DNA from: Elysia marginata
Lineage: Eukaryota > Mollusca > Gastropoda > Plakobranchidae
DNA length: 30,316 nt
Reading direction: 5' to 3'
Assembly (NCBI GenBank): GCA_019649035.1
Contig: BMAT01013244.1
Location: 321,726-352,041 of the forward strand
Part shown: positions 1 to 10,210 of the stretch, piece after piece
How the letters are laid out: the number at the start of each line of letters is the position of its first letter
Numbering within the stretch: the first letter of the stretch is position 1
The notes under the pieces: generated by a model
Databases searched by the model: none
What the model saw: the letters and a program-made list of their open reading frames with translations, nothing else
What the model was told of the DNA's origin: nothing
Program-made: the position numbers and the translations under genes

Positions 1-61
1 TACTACTACTACTACTACTCCTGCTGCTGCTACTAATGCTACTATTGTTTTTAATATTGTT

Positions 62-106
<45 letters not shown>

Positions 107-110
107 GTTA
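1..110. repeat. Trinucleotide microsatellite (TAC, CTG, then TTA units)
   Basis: The window opens inside a trinucleotide array. TAC units run to about 22, a few CTG units follow, and TTA units run from about 64 to 105 after an imperfect stretch. The array continues off the left edge, so its true length is unknown. It lies upstream of the lectin exon at 384 and is presumably intronic. The unit type matches the larger arrays at about 793 and 2265. Confidence 0.9.
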
Positions 111-383
111 TTGTTACTACTATAACTACATCCACTCCACTTGAAGTAAAGCTGACTTAGATTTAGAATGCACCTAAATGTTCAATGATAGAGATTTATA
201 ATTACATTGTATAACACTCGCCAAAAAACTTACTTTCGTGATTGCCTAAGTTCGTGGATATGCCTACCTCCAAAAGCTCTATATAAATATAAATGTTCTA
301 TTTATAGACCTTAATGGCCACCCTCAGATTGTTCGACAAAGTTTAATAATTTACACGCCAAAGTTTCTTAATCTGCCTTCCAG

Positions 384-599
384 ACAGGGGCAGCCGGATG
401 ATAACCTTCAAGACAACAGAAGAAGCAACGTTTGTTCAAAATCTGCTGGGTTGCATGGACGATACGTGGGTCGGTATAAAAGACAACTGCGACAACCCAG
501 GGATCGACTGCAACAAGCATCCACAGTCGAGATCGTTTTTGTGGCCGGACGGGACGGAGTTGAGTGATGACGTGAAAGCTGTAATTCGCAAGAACAACA
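384..599 (+). CDS. C-type lectin-like domain protein, penultimate coding exon (partial gene)
   Basis: This exon encodes the first two-thirds of a C-type lectin-like fold (an extracellular, usually secreted or membrane-anchored, often sugar-binding domain). A pyrimidine-rich acceptor ending CCTTCCAG precedes 384, and the donor A|GTAAAT follows 599. It starts with two bases of a split codon and ends with one base, and that phase fits the exon at 1531. Visible family features are GSRMITF (the segment before helix 2), EEATFVQNLL (helix 2), DTWVGIKD (the WIGL-like core strand) and FLWPDGTEL (the W-x-D/N-G-T segment). An extra cysteine pair lies in an inserted loop (NCDNPGIDCNKH). The frame stays open past the donor to 673, but that extension does not look like the family. 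The signal peptide and the first conserved cysteines must lie in exons to the left of the window. The family call is firm; ligand and subfamily cannot be told. Confidence 0.8.
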
Positions 600-849
600 G
601 TAAATATATTTCAATTTACCTAGGGGTTTTGACTGTTTGCAATATTGGCAGTGATTACTCTCACCATCTCTGAGTCTGTTACTTAAACTGCAACGAGAAG
701 AGCTAGAGTGACAGTACGTCTGGTCACTGCACGACTACAGCTGGTTTTTCTTTTCTTTTTTTTTGTCTCACGCTCATACTGTTACTGTTCTTGCAGCTAC
801 TACTATTACTACAACAACTACTACTACCACTACTACTACAACTACTACA

Positions 850-901
<52 letters not shown>

Positions 902-1530
902 TTACTACTACTGCTGCTGCTGCTGCTACTACTACTACAACTACAACTACTATTTTTTCATGTTCTTCTACAACTACTTCTACTACTACATTACTACTAG
1001 TACTACTGCAACCACTACTACTGCTGCTACTGATACTACTTCTACTATTACTACTACTAATACTGCTGCTGCTGCTACAATTACCACTGCTACTACTACT
1101 AATGATAATAATATTAAAAACAATAATACCACGACCTCTAATAGTACTACTACTGCCGCTGCCGCTGCTGCTACTACTACAACTACTGAAGCATTCCGCA
1201 CCCTATTCACTGTCACTTTTCCTAAGTTTCACCGAAAGAGAAAAGTGATCAAAACGATTTTCTTTTATAACTATTTATTTGATTTTTCTTCTTGTCAGCA
1301 ACGCAGAACTGGTATGCTTTTAAAGGTATTTTAAAGTGATTTCATCTATTATATTGGTAATGTTGACATTTTAGTAAACAATTTTAGAGGCTATATTCGA
1401 CCCTTCTATTCAAAATAGAAAAAAAGAATTGCATTACTTGATATCTCAACCTCATAGAAAGATATCCAGGGCGTTGACTTATTTGTTTCGTTATATAATC
1501 ATTATCTTTTTTATCTCTTTTCCTACTTAG
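600..1530 (+). other. Lectin gene intron, mostly microsatellite
   Basis: This intron is bounded by GTAAAT at 600 and CCTACTTAG ending at 1530. More than 40% of it is the imperfect trinucleotide array at about 793-1186. The rest is AT-rich with no further exon seen. Confidence 0.7.
793..1186. repeat. Imperfect (ACT/TAC)n array with CTG, ACA and ACC variants
   Basis: About 390 bases of triplet repeat. The core at about 842-911 is nearly pure TAC. It is interrupted by GCT runs near 912-926, 1066-1076 and 1155-1170. All reading frames through it give homopolymer-like peptides (Y, T or L runs), which explains the long spurious open frames on both strands. It sits inside the lectin intron. Confidence 0.95.
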
Positions 1531-1679
1531 AGCTTGACAACAAAGGCAGGGAAGGCTGTGTCCATATTGGAGGAAAGTATCATGAACGTTTTAACGATGC
1601 CCCATGCAGTAAGGGATTCCACTATGTCTGTGAAAAAGATCCGTGGAACCCACGCGCACAGCAAGAACTTTATTGTTAG
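1531..1679 (+). CDS. C-type lectin-like domain protein, last coding exon
   Basis: This exon encodes the C-terminal strand region of the lectin domain and the stop codon. The acceptor CCTACTTAG precedes 1531; two bases complete the codon split at 599, giving Lys; the frame ends at TAG 1677-1679. The pattern REGCVHI...FNDAPCSKGFHYVCEK is diagnostic: Cys-Val before the last strands, F-N-D where most members have W-N-D, and the closing Cys-x7-Cys pair. A short tail of about 14 residues follows, ending Leu-Tyr-Cys. The sugar-selecting triplet (EPN or QPD) that normally precedes this region is not present; the corresponding stretch reads NNKLDNKG. The domain may therefore bind something other than simple sugars or work without calcium. 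With the exon at 384, about 120 residues of the protein are visible. Confidence 0.85.
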
Positions 1680-1865
1680 GCTTACTTCTGTAACCACTTT
1701 GGTTTGAGGTTATTCAAGTGTCTTGACTGAACCCTGTATTGCCGCAAGCATTCACATAATGAGAGCAGGGTAGAGAGCTGGAGATAAAGACTCCAAAAAA
1801 GAGAGACTAAACAAAAAATAGAAAGAGAGAGGGAGAATAAGAGAACACACGCAAACGAATCAGAC

Positions 1866-1967
1866 AGACAGACAGACACGGTGACATTCAGAAAGACAAA
1901 ATGATGGATAAAAAGAGTACCAGGTAGACATTAAAAGGCAGAAAGAGCGAGATAGAGACAGACAGAC

Positions 1968-2003
<36 letters not shown>
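1866..2003. repeat. GACA and GA microsatellites
   Basis: GACA units run near 1861-1878 and again near 1956-1972, where they change directly into a pure GA run to about 2002. The surrounding 120 bases are purine-rich. This lies downstream of the lectin stop codon, possibly in its 3' untranslated region. Confidence 0.9.
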
Positions 2004-2004
<1 letters not shown>

Positions 2005-2264
2005 GAGATTCTTTACCTTTGTACATATATAGGCCTAAAAGTTTAAGAATTCCTTGACCAGCAAGCCGTAGGGGAGTTTCAAATTGTTTGCGTAGATGCT
2101 CTTCAGCAAACTCCTCAGCAAGATTATTGTTTATTTGAAATGTCTCACTGACAGTCCACGACTAAGCTGGTTTCATAGGACAAGCATCCCTTACGAAAAC
2201 TTCCTACCGGCTGCGTCCAAGAGGCTTTGTAAAGAATTATGTCCCCATAATAATATCACATAGT

Positions 2265-2268
2265 AACG

Positions 2269-2325
<57 letters not shown>

Positions 2326-2427
2326 CACTACTACTACTACTGCCACTACTACTACTGCTGCTGCCGCTACTGCCGTTGCTACTACTACTACTACTTCAAC
2401 TGCTACTACGACTACTGCTACTACTAA

Positions 2428-2478
<51 letters not shown>

Positions 2479-2553
2479 CACTACTACTACTACTATTACT
2501 ACTACTACTACTACTACTACTACTATTACTACTTCCACTACTAATATCACTAT

Positions 2554-2589
<36 letters not shown>

Positions 2590-2700
2590 ATGTACTACTA
2601 CTACTACTTCCACTACTAATATCACTATTACTACTAGTACTACTACCACCACTACTACTACTACTACCACTGGAGCTGCTGCTGCTACTACTACTTCTAT
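2265..2700. repeat. Second large imperfect (ACT/TAC)n array
   Basis: About 430 bases of triplets, nearly pure TAC near 2270-2325 and 2430-2520. Variant segments follow, including a larger duplicated unit with the phrase TTCCACTACTAATATCACTA near 2530 and again near 2608. It has the same composition as the array in the lectin intron. It is non-coding; the open frames through it are homopolymer Leu, Val or Thr artefacts. Confidence 0.95.
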
Positions 2701-3280
2701 CAAAGACGGATAATGGGGCGGAAGCCGGTCCGGAGTCTTCCGTGTCGGCTACGCGTCGTGTAAAACAGGCTTATTGTCGCCTCGTCAGCGTCTAGTCTCT
2801 TTACCGATTCCTCAACAGTGTCAGAAATATTGATTTATTTTCCTAAATCAGGTAAGCACAAATCGAGTTTCATCACACAACAAAATATACTTATTCAAAA
2901 ATTATCGCATTAACGTATAACACATAATTAAAAAATCTGCATCTCATATTTTGCATCCTGTCTACATAATTAAATCATGTGTTGCAATTTTTATCATTAG
3001 AGTATCATTAGAGTAGGCGTTGATATTATATTTTCAATAGCGGAGCCCCCTTGTAGCTTTCAAACGTTAAAACTGCTGTATTCTCGCACAACCATTTTTT
3101 CCTTGGAATGATAAAACAGTTTTTGCAGACTTAAATTAGTGAGAAGCGGTAGCAAAAGAAAATAAATACTTTCAAAGCTGTTATCGCAGTTAATTTCAGA
3201 CATTCGACTCATTAGGTGTCGTTTCTATGCATACTAAGCCCTTAGATTATCGCTAATGATGAAATGGGTTTGTAGAAACT

Positions 3281-3302
3281 TCAATCAATCAATCAATCAA
3301 TC
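3281..3302. repeat. (TCAA)n microsatellite
   Basis: Five consecutive TCAA units followed by TCATTC. It is short and perfect, and lies in the intergenic stretch between the two convergent genes. Confidence 0.9.
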
Positions 3303-3439
3303 ATTCGATGCATACTTTAGTTTCAATGCAAACTCTCATGCCTTTTCTTATTTCATTGACATTATATTCAGAATTTTTTGTGTAAAAAGGGTTCTTTCTC
3401 TGTAATTTTTTTACCACCACCCTTAATCATGTGTATTTA

Positions 3440-3614
3440 CAGTGGAATCCTGATAAAGTCAACACCATGGGACTGAAAGGATTATTGACTTTAAGCAAGA
3501 GTTGACTTAGATGGTTGAAAAAAAAATATAAAGAAATACAAAACGGGACTGCAAACATAGATGACTTTAAGCAAGAGTTTTCCATAAGGTGTTGACATTA
3601 AGCGGATTCCACTG
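3440..3614. mobile_element. 175-bp MITE with 27-bp terminal inverted repeats and TA flanks (copy 1)
   Basis: The element starts CAGTGGAATCC and ends GGATTCCACTG. The inverted repeat extends 27 bases (3440-3466 against 3588-3614) with a few mismatches and ends inside on AACACC/GGTGTT. It is bordered by TA at 3438-3439 and TA at 3615-3616, the target duplication expected of Tc1/mariner/pogo-type transposition. It has no coding capacity. Internally, the phrase GACTTTAAGCAAGAGTT occurs twice. A diverged copy in the opposite orientation lies at 16062. The superfamily is inferred from the TA duplication and the CAGT terminus only. Confidence 0.8.
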
Positions 3615-4030
3615 TACTCGGAATTATAAAAAAATGCCAAACAATAAAGTTATAGCTAATAATAGACTTTGTTTTATTTGTTGGTAAAGGCACAGAAAAC
3701 AGTAATACATGTACCGGTAATAATCAACAATGCTAGGACTACAAGAATTTACATGCATAGCTATGCTCACCGTCTTTTTTTTAATCGCTACATAAATAGT
3801 TAAGATAGCAGTGGAGTTCGAGTGCTATAAGCGTAAGAGAGAAAAGAATAAACAGATTCTAACGTTTTAGCTATGCTTACGATTGAAATTGAAACGCTTC
3901 CAAGACTGTAGCTTTATATGAGGAAATCATGGCAAAATAACCACGACTAAGAATTGTGACATTTTGTAATGTTATTGATGTTCAAAAGTTTATAACTTTA
4001 TTTTGTCCACATTCTGTGTTGTTTCAATAA

Positions 4031-4036
4031 ACGCTG
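4031..4036 (+). terminator. Possible poly(A) signal, + strand (AATAAA)
   Basis: An AATAAA hexamer near 4028-4033 is followed within about 10 bases by a run of ten A. It could end the lectin transcript, giving a 3' UTR of about 2.35 kb, or be the tail of an old retroposed transcript. Exact placement is within a few bases. The evidence is motif only. Confidence 0.25.
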
Positions 4037-4654
4037 AAAAAAAAAACCAAAAAGGGCTTTTTTAAATTATATTATTGATTGTAATCTTGAAAGCTCTAGG
4101 CCTAAGTCAAAACTAGCTTTGGCGACACGTTCCCTTTGCCGGAAATAATTTACGCTGTTTAAGCATTACTTGAGATTTTTAAGTCTTGAGTCAAAGTGAA
4201 CCTGTATGTTGTACTAATATTTACCCGTAAGAAATACAAATGTACTGTATTAACTGTTTACATTTAAATCTATTTAAAGTTAATAATCAGCAAAGAAAAT
4301 ATCCGTTCCTTCACACCGAATTACCCCACAGGCAATGCATGTACTTACAATAGACAAACTTATTTACTGGTTTCTATTTAAACCTTTTTCATTCAAGTTA
4401 CATTTGCAATTCTAAAGTAAACACTTAGTGACATATTTCTTGTCATCTCCCCGCCATAGGAGAGGAGAGAGGTGGGCTAAAAGACTGCAGACAACGTTTA
4501 ATCACTTACTACTATCAATACAACTCATTTAAAGAAAGGACGTATTTGAAGAAAAAAAATATTAACTGTATTTAGTCGGAATTATCAAGGATATAAGTAG
4601 GGCTACTAGTTAGGCGTGGCTGTGTAAGTAAGATTTTATCTTGACTAAGAGTTA

Positions 4655-4660
4655 TTTATT
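4655..4660 (-). terminator. Possible poly(A) signal, - strand (AATAAA)
   Basis: TTTATT on the + strand reads AATAAA on the minus strand. It lies about 1.2 kb past the CH-gene stop codon. A further minus-strand AATAAA lies at 3673-3678. Neither can be confirmed without transcript data. Confidence 0.25.
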
Positions 4661-5877
4661 CTATCTTATAGCTTAGTTATATTCTAGTCACTTGAGCAGT
4701 AATTATTACGTAAATGAATTACAGGTGATCTTTTATCACGCTTTGGCTTTCTTTCATCACAGACAATGCAGCATAATACACTCAGCTGTTACTACAATTA
4801 TACATAATCAATCGTGTAGGATTATTTTAAGTGGACGGATTACACTTTCGGGTAGTACATGTATAATGTCATTCAACTTTTCTTAAAACGCAGTTTTCAA
4901 AGAATAATACTGTGAAATCTTTCATCATTTAAATACAACACAATTTCTCGTCCCACACCGTAGCAAGATAAACAAAAAAAAAAGGTATCACAGACATACA
5001 CATGACAAAAAGAGTTTATCGTCGTCTTTTTTAAAAGTTGGCCCCTTTCTTACAAGGCTCGAAATCACACACAGCCTAGAGAACTTATAATAATTATCAG
5101 AGCATTAAACTTCAATTGAGAACAATCTTGTGATAACTCAATATCATATCAATTGGTAGCATTTTGTCAGATCAAAACACCTTTATAAGTCACTGTAGTT
5201 TATGAATATGAATATTAGGCAAAACTACAAAAGTCTTTCACAGGGAAAGAAAAAAAATGGTTGTAAGTTTCTTCTTTTTTTTTAAGTAAACACCGGTCAG
5301 AAAATAATTGGACGCTTCTTCTATTCCAGAATCAAAAATGACATCTTTTCAAAAATATGGTGCCGAAACTGACAGAGTAAAAGTCTCTAATATACAAATA
5401 ATTTGGCCATGCGTTATAATGTAAAAAAATTTACATATTATTATCGCACAGAATATATTCAAACATAAAAATCAATAGGTGCAAAAATAATTTTAAATAC
5501 ATCATCAAATATCACAGACAAATTTAAGTATGCCTGAGCAATACAAAAAAATAGTTCTCATCCAAACGTTTAATATACAAAGTGGGAAGCCATGGCTACC
5601 CAACTATCCTATGATACCGGTAGGAAAGTTTATAGGGAAAGAAGAAAATCTTTCTTTGCTAAAAAAAAAAAGATATATAAAACGGAAGGGCACCTTGTTG
5701 TTTAAATTCAAATACGGGCTAGTGAAAAGCTAAGCTTTAAAATTAACATAGGGAGTGCATTAGATTAAAAACAAACCCAATCAATATGGAATTTCAGAAC
5801 AGAAACTGAACATAAATTAAGGAAATATGGTTAACATAGTATCAATTCAAACAACTATGGGCCAGAAACTATAGAAA

Positions 5878-5962
5878 CTAACGAGGTACATTCCCAGTAT
5901 ACTTCTGAATAAGCTCATCCGCATAGCGTCGCTGCTGGTCGCTCAAGAAAGGAGTCTTTTTC
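5878..5962 (-). CDS. CH gene exon 14: C-terminus and stop codon
   Basis: Acceptor TTTTTCAG; the first base completes an Arg codon, then 27 codons and TAG at 5880-5878. It encodes KKTPFLSDQQRRYADELIQK and ends GNVPR. The segment is charged and probably helical, suggesting a short conserved tail. Phase fits exon 13. The 3' UTR would follow to the left; candidate poly(A) signals are listed separately. Confidence 0.75.
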
Positions 5963-7782
5963 CTGAAAAAATAAAATGAAAGTTAATATTGCTATAAAAA
6001 TTATCAGTGTTTTTTTATATTATTCTTGGCACCTTTCCTGTGCGGGAATATTATAGAAAATAATATTAAATTGGATAATTTTTTATTGGCTTATTATTTG
6101 TTATAACTTAAATTGTTTTCTTTACTATTGTCTTATTATTTTTTTGTTTTGTATGAGTGATGGCAAGACCCTTAGTATTTGTATCTAGTGTGAACAAATT
6201 TAAGGGAACCACATAAGAGTAACTTATGTTAATAAAGTGGTATAGATCCCAATCAAGAAAAAATTTGCAATAATTTTGTTTATTCTTTATTATCTTAGTA
6301 CTAGGCATATCGTTAAAATAATCAATGGATATTTATTGCAATAAGAGTAGGAACCAGCGCTAAATTTGTAAAAATCTTTAAGGAAAAAAAAACATGACAA
6401 AACTTGTTAATTTTCAGTGAATTAGCAAGCCTTATTATTGTAAATTCAAAACTACATAAGTATTTTTAGCTTTGAAAATTTGAGTAAATATAAAGCTAAG
6501 GTAATGAAGGTTTATGCTGGTTTGTTTCTTTAAAATACAAGTTAAATTCAATTTAACCGGCTGTTTAAAAAAAACATAAAACAAACAAATTTTCGTACTT
6601 CAATGGTTTTCAAATTTTGGATTGAATTTCTCTAGAAAGTTTTGATTGTTTGTACTTTACCTTTGTTGAAAATTCTGAAAACCAGTACAATATGTTAGGG
6701 CAACATTGGTAAATAAAAGAAGACCTAATATTAGAACAACTGGGTTTTGTTTGTATCTTGCTACTGATCAAACAAATAAATTTCTTTTGTAACGCTACCA
6801 ATACACAAAAATTATTATCCAAGTGCAAAGTCTATGTTAAAACCAATGACAGACAGTGGAAGACAACCAAAAAAAAAACATGACATCTACGATCTTCTTC
6901 ATTAATAATACTTTTTTAAACCAACTAAACATTATAATATTATGGTTGCGGCATTAAAATTTGGAAAGCTTTGATTACCGATACTTTACGACAACGGTTC
7001 TTGGATTTAAAATATTTAAAAATTACAGCAAAAAAGTAACCTGAATTATAATTATCGATACAGTTAGGATCTCTAATTTAATAAGATGTACCATTTTAAC
7101 GATGAGATTCCTATAGAGCAAGCAAACTGGTATTAGAAGCTTTGGTGGGAAAGAATACTTCCCTTAGTTATAGATTATGGTTGCTTTTTTGCCACAAAAG
7201 AAATAAAAACGAAAGAAAAAACAGATTTTAGAACTTTTAGAAATATAATAAGCTATTCGAAATATTAATTTCATTAATTGGGCACTAATAATAAATTAGT
7301 CGAGTTATATTCAAAATAAACATGAGGAAAATGCAGTTATAATACACATTGATCAAGAAGAAACTTTGCAGAATTGCGAATAATTACAGTTATCTGATTC
7401 TATTAAAGAGAGTAGAAAAATCACCTTTTTTCACAAACGACGAGGCCTGGGAAAAACATGTTGTTTGTTTACAGTCACACCGTCTTTCCTTTGCTCTTTA
7501 CAGTTATATCTCATTTATATTGATGAGTAAGGGCAATTTTTTTTTGTACAACAAAGAAGAACTCGTTTGAGCCGAAAGTTAGTGCTGTGTTTTGTCAATA
7601 AAGTTATAATTAATAGCTATCACGAAGAATTTAGATATAAAAATACACAAGACAAAATTCCATATCATCGCCACACAAAACTCGACAACTTTACTAGAAA
7701 ACAGTTGTGTACGCATGCGTGCTTCCTCTCAAAGGCTAAAACACAGCCAAAGCAACGGGGAAACGGTTTCAGTTGAGTTTAC
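5963..7782 (-). other. Intron between CH exons 13 and 14
   Basis: About 1.8 kb, strongly AT-rich. A 14-base segment at 6661-6674 has splice-like borders, but it would shift the frame and is not called. No other gene or repeat was recognised. Confidence 0.6.
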
Positions 7783-7860
7783 CTTCCGGAGAAAGAGCGC
7801 TCACAGCTCGATCGGCTGCTCATGCTAGAGTTGATGCCCGTATCGTCTCCATCTGACTCG
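7783..7860 (-). CDS. CH gene exon 13: acidic/serine-rich segment
   Basis: 78 bases; acceptor TTTTCTCAG, donor GGAAG|GTAAAC, with one base at the start and two at the end belonging to split codons. It encodes ESDGDDTGINSSMSSRSSCE, an acidic then Ser-rich stretch with possible phosphorylation sites. No domain is recognised. It connects in phase to the terminal exon. Confidence 0.75.
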
Positions 7861-9727
7861 CTGAGAAAAATGTTATCGTAGGTCAAGGGTCATAAGAGAA
7901 AGGGTGGGATGTTAAAGGGCAAGGGGTCGTTAAAACAATAAGCATGACTATTAAGGGGATGTGTGGGGTGAAGGGCTCATTTAGCAAAAAGAAACAACAA
8001 AGCAGTCACTGGCTTTTTAACACAGCGAGAGGTTCATTCATTTCACACTGATGGAAATAAAGGAGTCACATCATAGAGTTTATGAAGATGAGGGGTCTGT
8101 TTTAATAATTCTATAAAGTCTCCGTTGACTGCTCATAATACATGAGTAGAGAATAAAGAAGATGAATCCGTCCATTTGAGTAAGTTCTAATTCCCGGTTT
8201 TGAAATGAAAATAAATAAAAATCATGAGAGGTTTTAAGCATGTAACCTTAGATTCCAAAGCCACACTAATGAAATTCTGTTTCATAGAGAAGCCGCAGAT
8301 TTTTTTTTTAAATCAAAGACATATTAATGTGACAACTAAAAAGCAATACCAGCCATTAGTCCCATGAAGAGATTTTTTCGGCTTAAACCCTCTTGTAAAT
8401 AAACAAAACCTTAGACAGGGCCGAAAAAAGCAAGACAAAATAAAATACAACGGTGAAACAAAGAAAACCAGGGTTCCACAACCAAATCATAAAATTGCAT
8501 GCCATGCCCGTGCTCATAAACGTGAAAATACAAATTTGCTGAATGTTTTTACTGCAGTACCTGACTCTCTTGATCAGTTGAGAGATTAGCCTGTGAAGAA
8601 ATAGTATTGATCAAAGAGTACTGGGTGAATAGTAAGGGGCAATATTTTACATGCATAAAGCGAATTTAATCTACTTTGACTTACTCGATCGAATACTCCT
8701 TGTAAATTATTTGTATGAACCTTTGTTAACAGACAACTTAGAGCGTTCTTTAAGGCTCCTGCTGCGATATCAAATGCGAACAGAATAGCCCACTCCAACG
8801 TAAAGCAGAGGAAGAACTAATCAATTTATTGAGATTTACCTAGCTCTATTGGTAGCCTCACTTAGCGACTTGGAAATTTTGCGAATTCCCCCAGCCTGCG
8901 TTGGTGCACCCAGCGTCCAGATCGCAAAAGCTGAGTGCCATAAAAGGCGTGCGTCCCGGTCGACACTTGGGTGGCAGACTTTAGAACTACCGTAAATACC
9001 TTGGTTTAGCCATAATTATGATTAATGGTTCTTCTCTTCATTTTTAATTAATTTTTTTTTATATTTTTGAAACGATTGTTTTAAGAAACATCATTAATAT
9101 TAGCCAATTTAATATAGGCGCATGATTTGAGCGCACCAAACGACCAAAGGCAACTTATAAATTCCGATTGCTGAAAAGCAAACAATAAACTGCAGGTATT
9201 AACGAAAGTATTAAAGTCCATATTAATTTGTAAATAGGGACAATTGAAATGAGTGTGTGTAAATGCGTATATGATGTGCAAATTTTTAGAGGTATAAGCT
9301 TAATATTGAACCTTAATCCAGGTAAATTGCCGTAATTATGCTCCATTCGATAGTATTGCGTGTTACGTTCATAATAACTGTAAGAGCAACAATATAAATA
9401 GTGTGAAAAGGCGCTCAATCGCATGAAAAAATAACCTCAATGTTTCAAACCGGAAAAGTTGATCTCCAAATAAAACCCTGCAATTATAGATAAAAAGCAT
9501 TATGATTAATTGGTAATCGTGTTTTTTTCCTGCCCCAATAGGTTACTATAGAAATGTGTGGCATGGACCGATCCAAGTCCATGTAATGATAATGGGCCAT
9601 ATTTTTAGAGCATGTTATCCTGAACAGTTGCTTTATTACAATTCGCATATAAGAAAAATATATCCTTTTAGTAAGTTTATGTATGACGAGTACCAATTTT
9701 GTTGATGTTGTTGTTGAGAAACCTTAC
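7861..9727 (-). other. Intron between CH exons 12 and 13
   Basis: About 1.9 kb, AT-rich, containing the microexon candidate at 8561-8590. A locally more GC-rich patch at about 8880-8990 shows no splice-bounded open frame. Nothing else was recognised. Confidence 0.55.
8561..8590 (-). CDS. Candidate 30-nt microexon of the CH gene
   Basis: Between exons 12 and 13, a minus-strand 30-base segment is bounded by acceptor TATTTCTTCACAG and donor GTCAG|GTACTG. Its length is a multiple of three, and both phases agree with the flanking exons. Inclusion would add ten residues (Arg-LISQLIKRV, with a split Ser at the junction), an amphipathic basic segment, without a stop. The open frame and phase match could arise by chance, but the splice signals are good on both sides. 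It is probably alternatively used if real. Confidence 0.5.
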
Positions 9728-10048
9728 CTTTGCATCTCAAACCAAGATTTGTTCTGCACGACTGATGAATTGGCCAGTGAGTTGAGGAGCTTGTCTTCTT
9801 TGTCAAACTCCCTCTGGAGATTTCGAGCTATTTCTCCTTTGCCAGACTTGGTATACAAGGGTCTCCCTTTGCTGGGCATGCCCGCCACATCCCCTGGTTT
9901 GTTGCCGTTACCCAGGGCGAAGGTCTCTGCTTGCTCTTTCTCGTTTGGAGCCAGGCGTGTCGGCGGCGAGTGGGAGGTCCGAGGAAAGTAGCGCGGGCTA
10001 CGAGCAGGGCTTGCAGGTGTCGACTGGTGTCCTCCGATTGAGCTTCTA
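9728..10048 (-). CDS. CH gene exon 12: disordered region with conserved-looking basic/helical segment
   Basis: 321 bases; acceptor TTCAG, donor AAAG|GTAAGG. One base completes the split Ser codon; 106 codons follow with no stop, and two bases are left over. It contains SPARSPRYFPRTSHSPP and then a more ordered-looking stretch, KGEIARNLQREFDKEDKLL, ending KSWFEMQ. The absence of any Met-initiated frame here reflects its internal position. The next exon joins either directly (to 7860) or through the 30-nt microexon candidate. Confidence 0.8.
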
Positions 10049-10210
10049 CTGAATAAAACGGCATAGTTGAATTACTTAAGTAACGAAAAATTAAGACTGC
10101 GACGGCTCACAATACCGTTCTCCTTTTAATCTTAAATGCTAAGAATTGCTAGCCTTTAAGGTGGTAGGGCATATAAAAACGAAGAATGTTTGCGAAGTGT
10201 TTTGACGTAC

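Larger units (their letters stand above)
1680..5877. other. Intergenic / 3'-UTR region between convergent genes
   Basis: Apart from the microsatellites, the MITE and possible poly(A) signals listed separately, I see no exon with splice signals or recognisable protein. Short open frames (4692-4886, 5530-5733) have AT-driven composition and no family resemblance. The part just left of 5878 is probably 3' untranslated sequence of the minus-strand CH gene. The part just right of 1679 is probably that of the lectin gene. Confidence 0.6.

Noticed and set aside
708..1334. Long open frames rich in Tyr, Thr or Leu over the first big triplet array (both strands)
   Set aside because: They are read-through of a trinucleotide microsatellite and show no protein-like composition. 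The region lies inside a splice-bounded intron.
2191..2795. Val-rich and Leu-rich open frames over the second array
   Set aside because: Same cause: homopolymer translation of (TAC)n on either strand.
6661..6674. 14-base segment with AG and GTAAAG borders in the last intron
   Set aside because: Its length would shift the frame before the terminal exon, and the upstream pyrimidine tract is weak.
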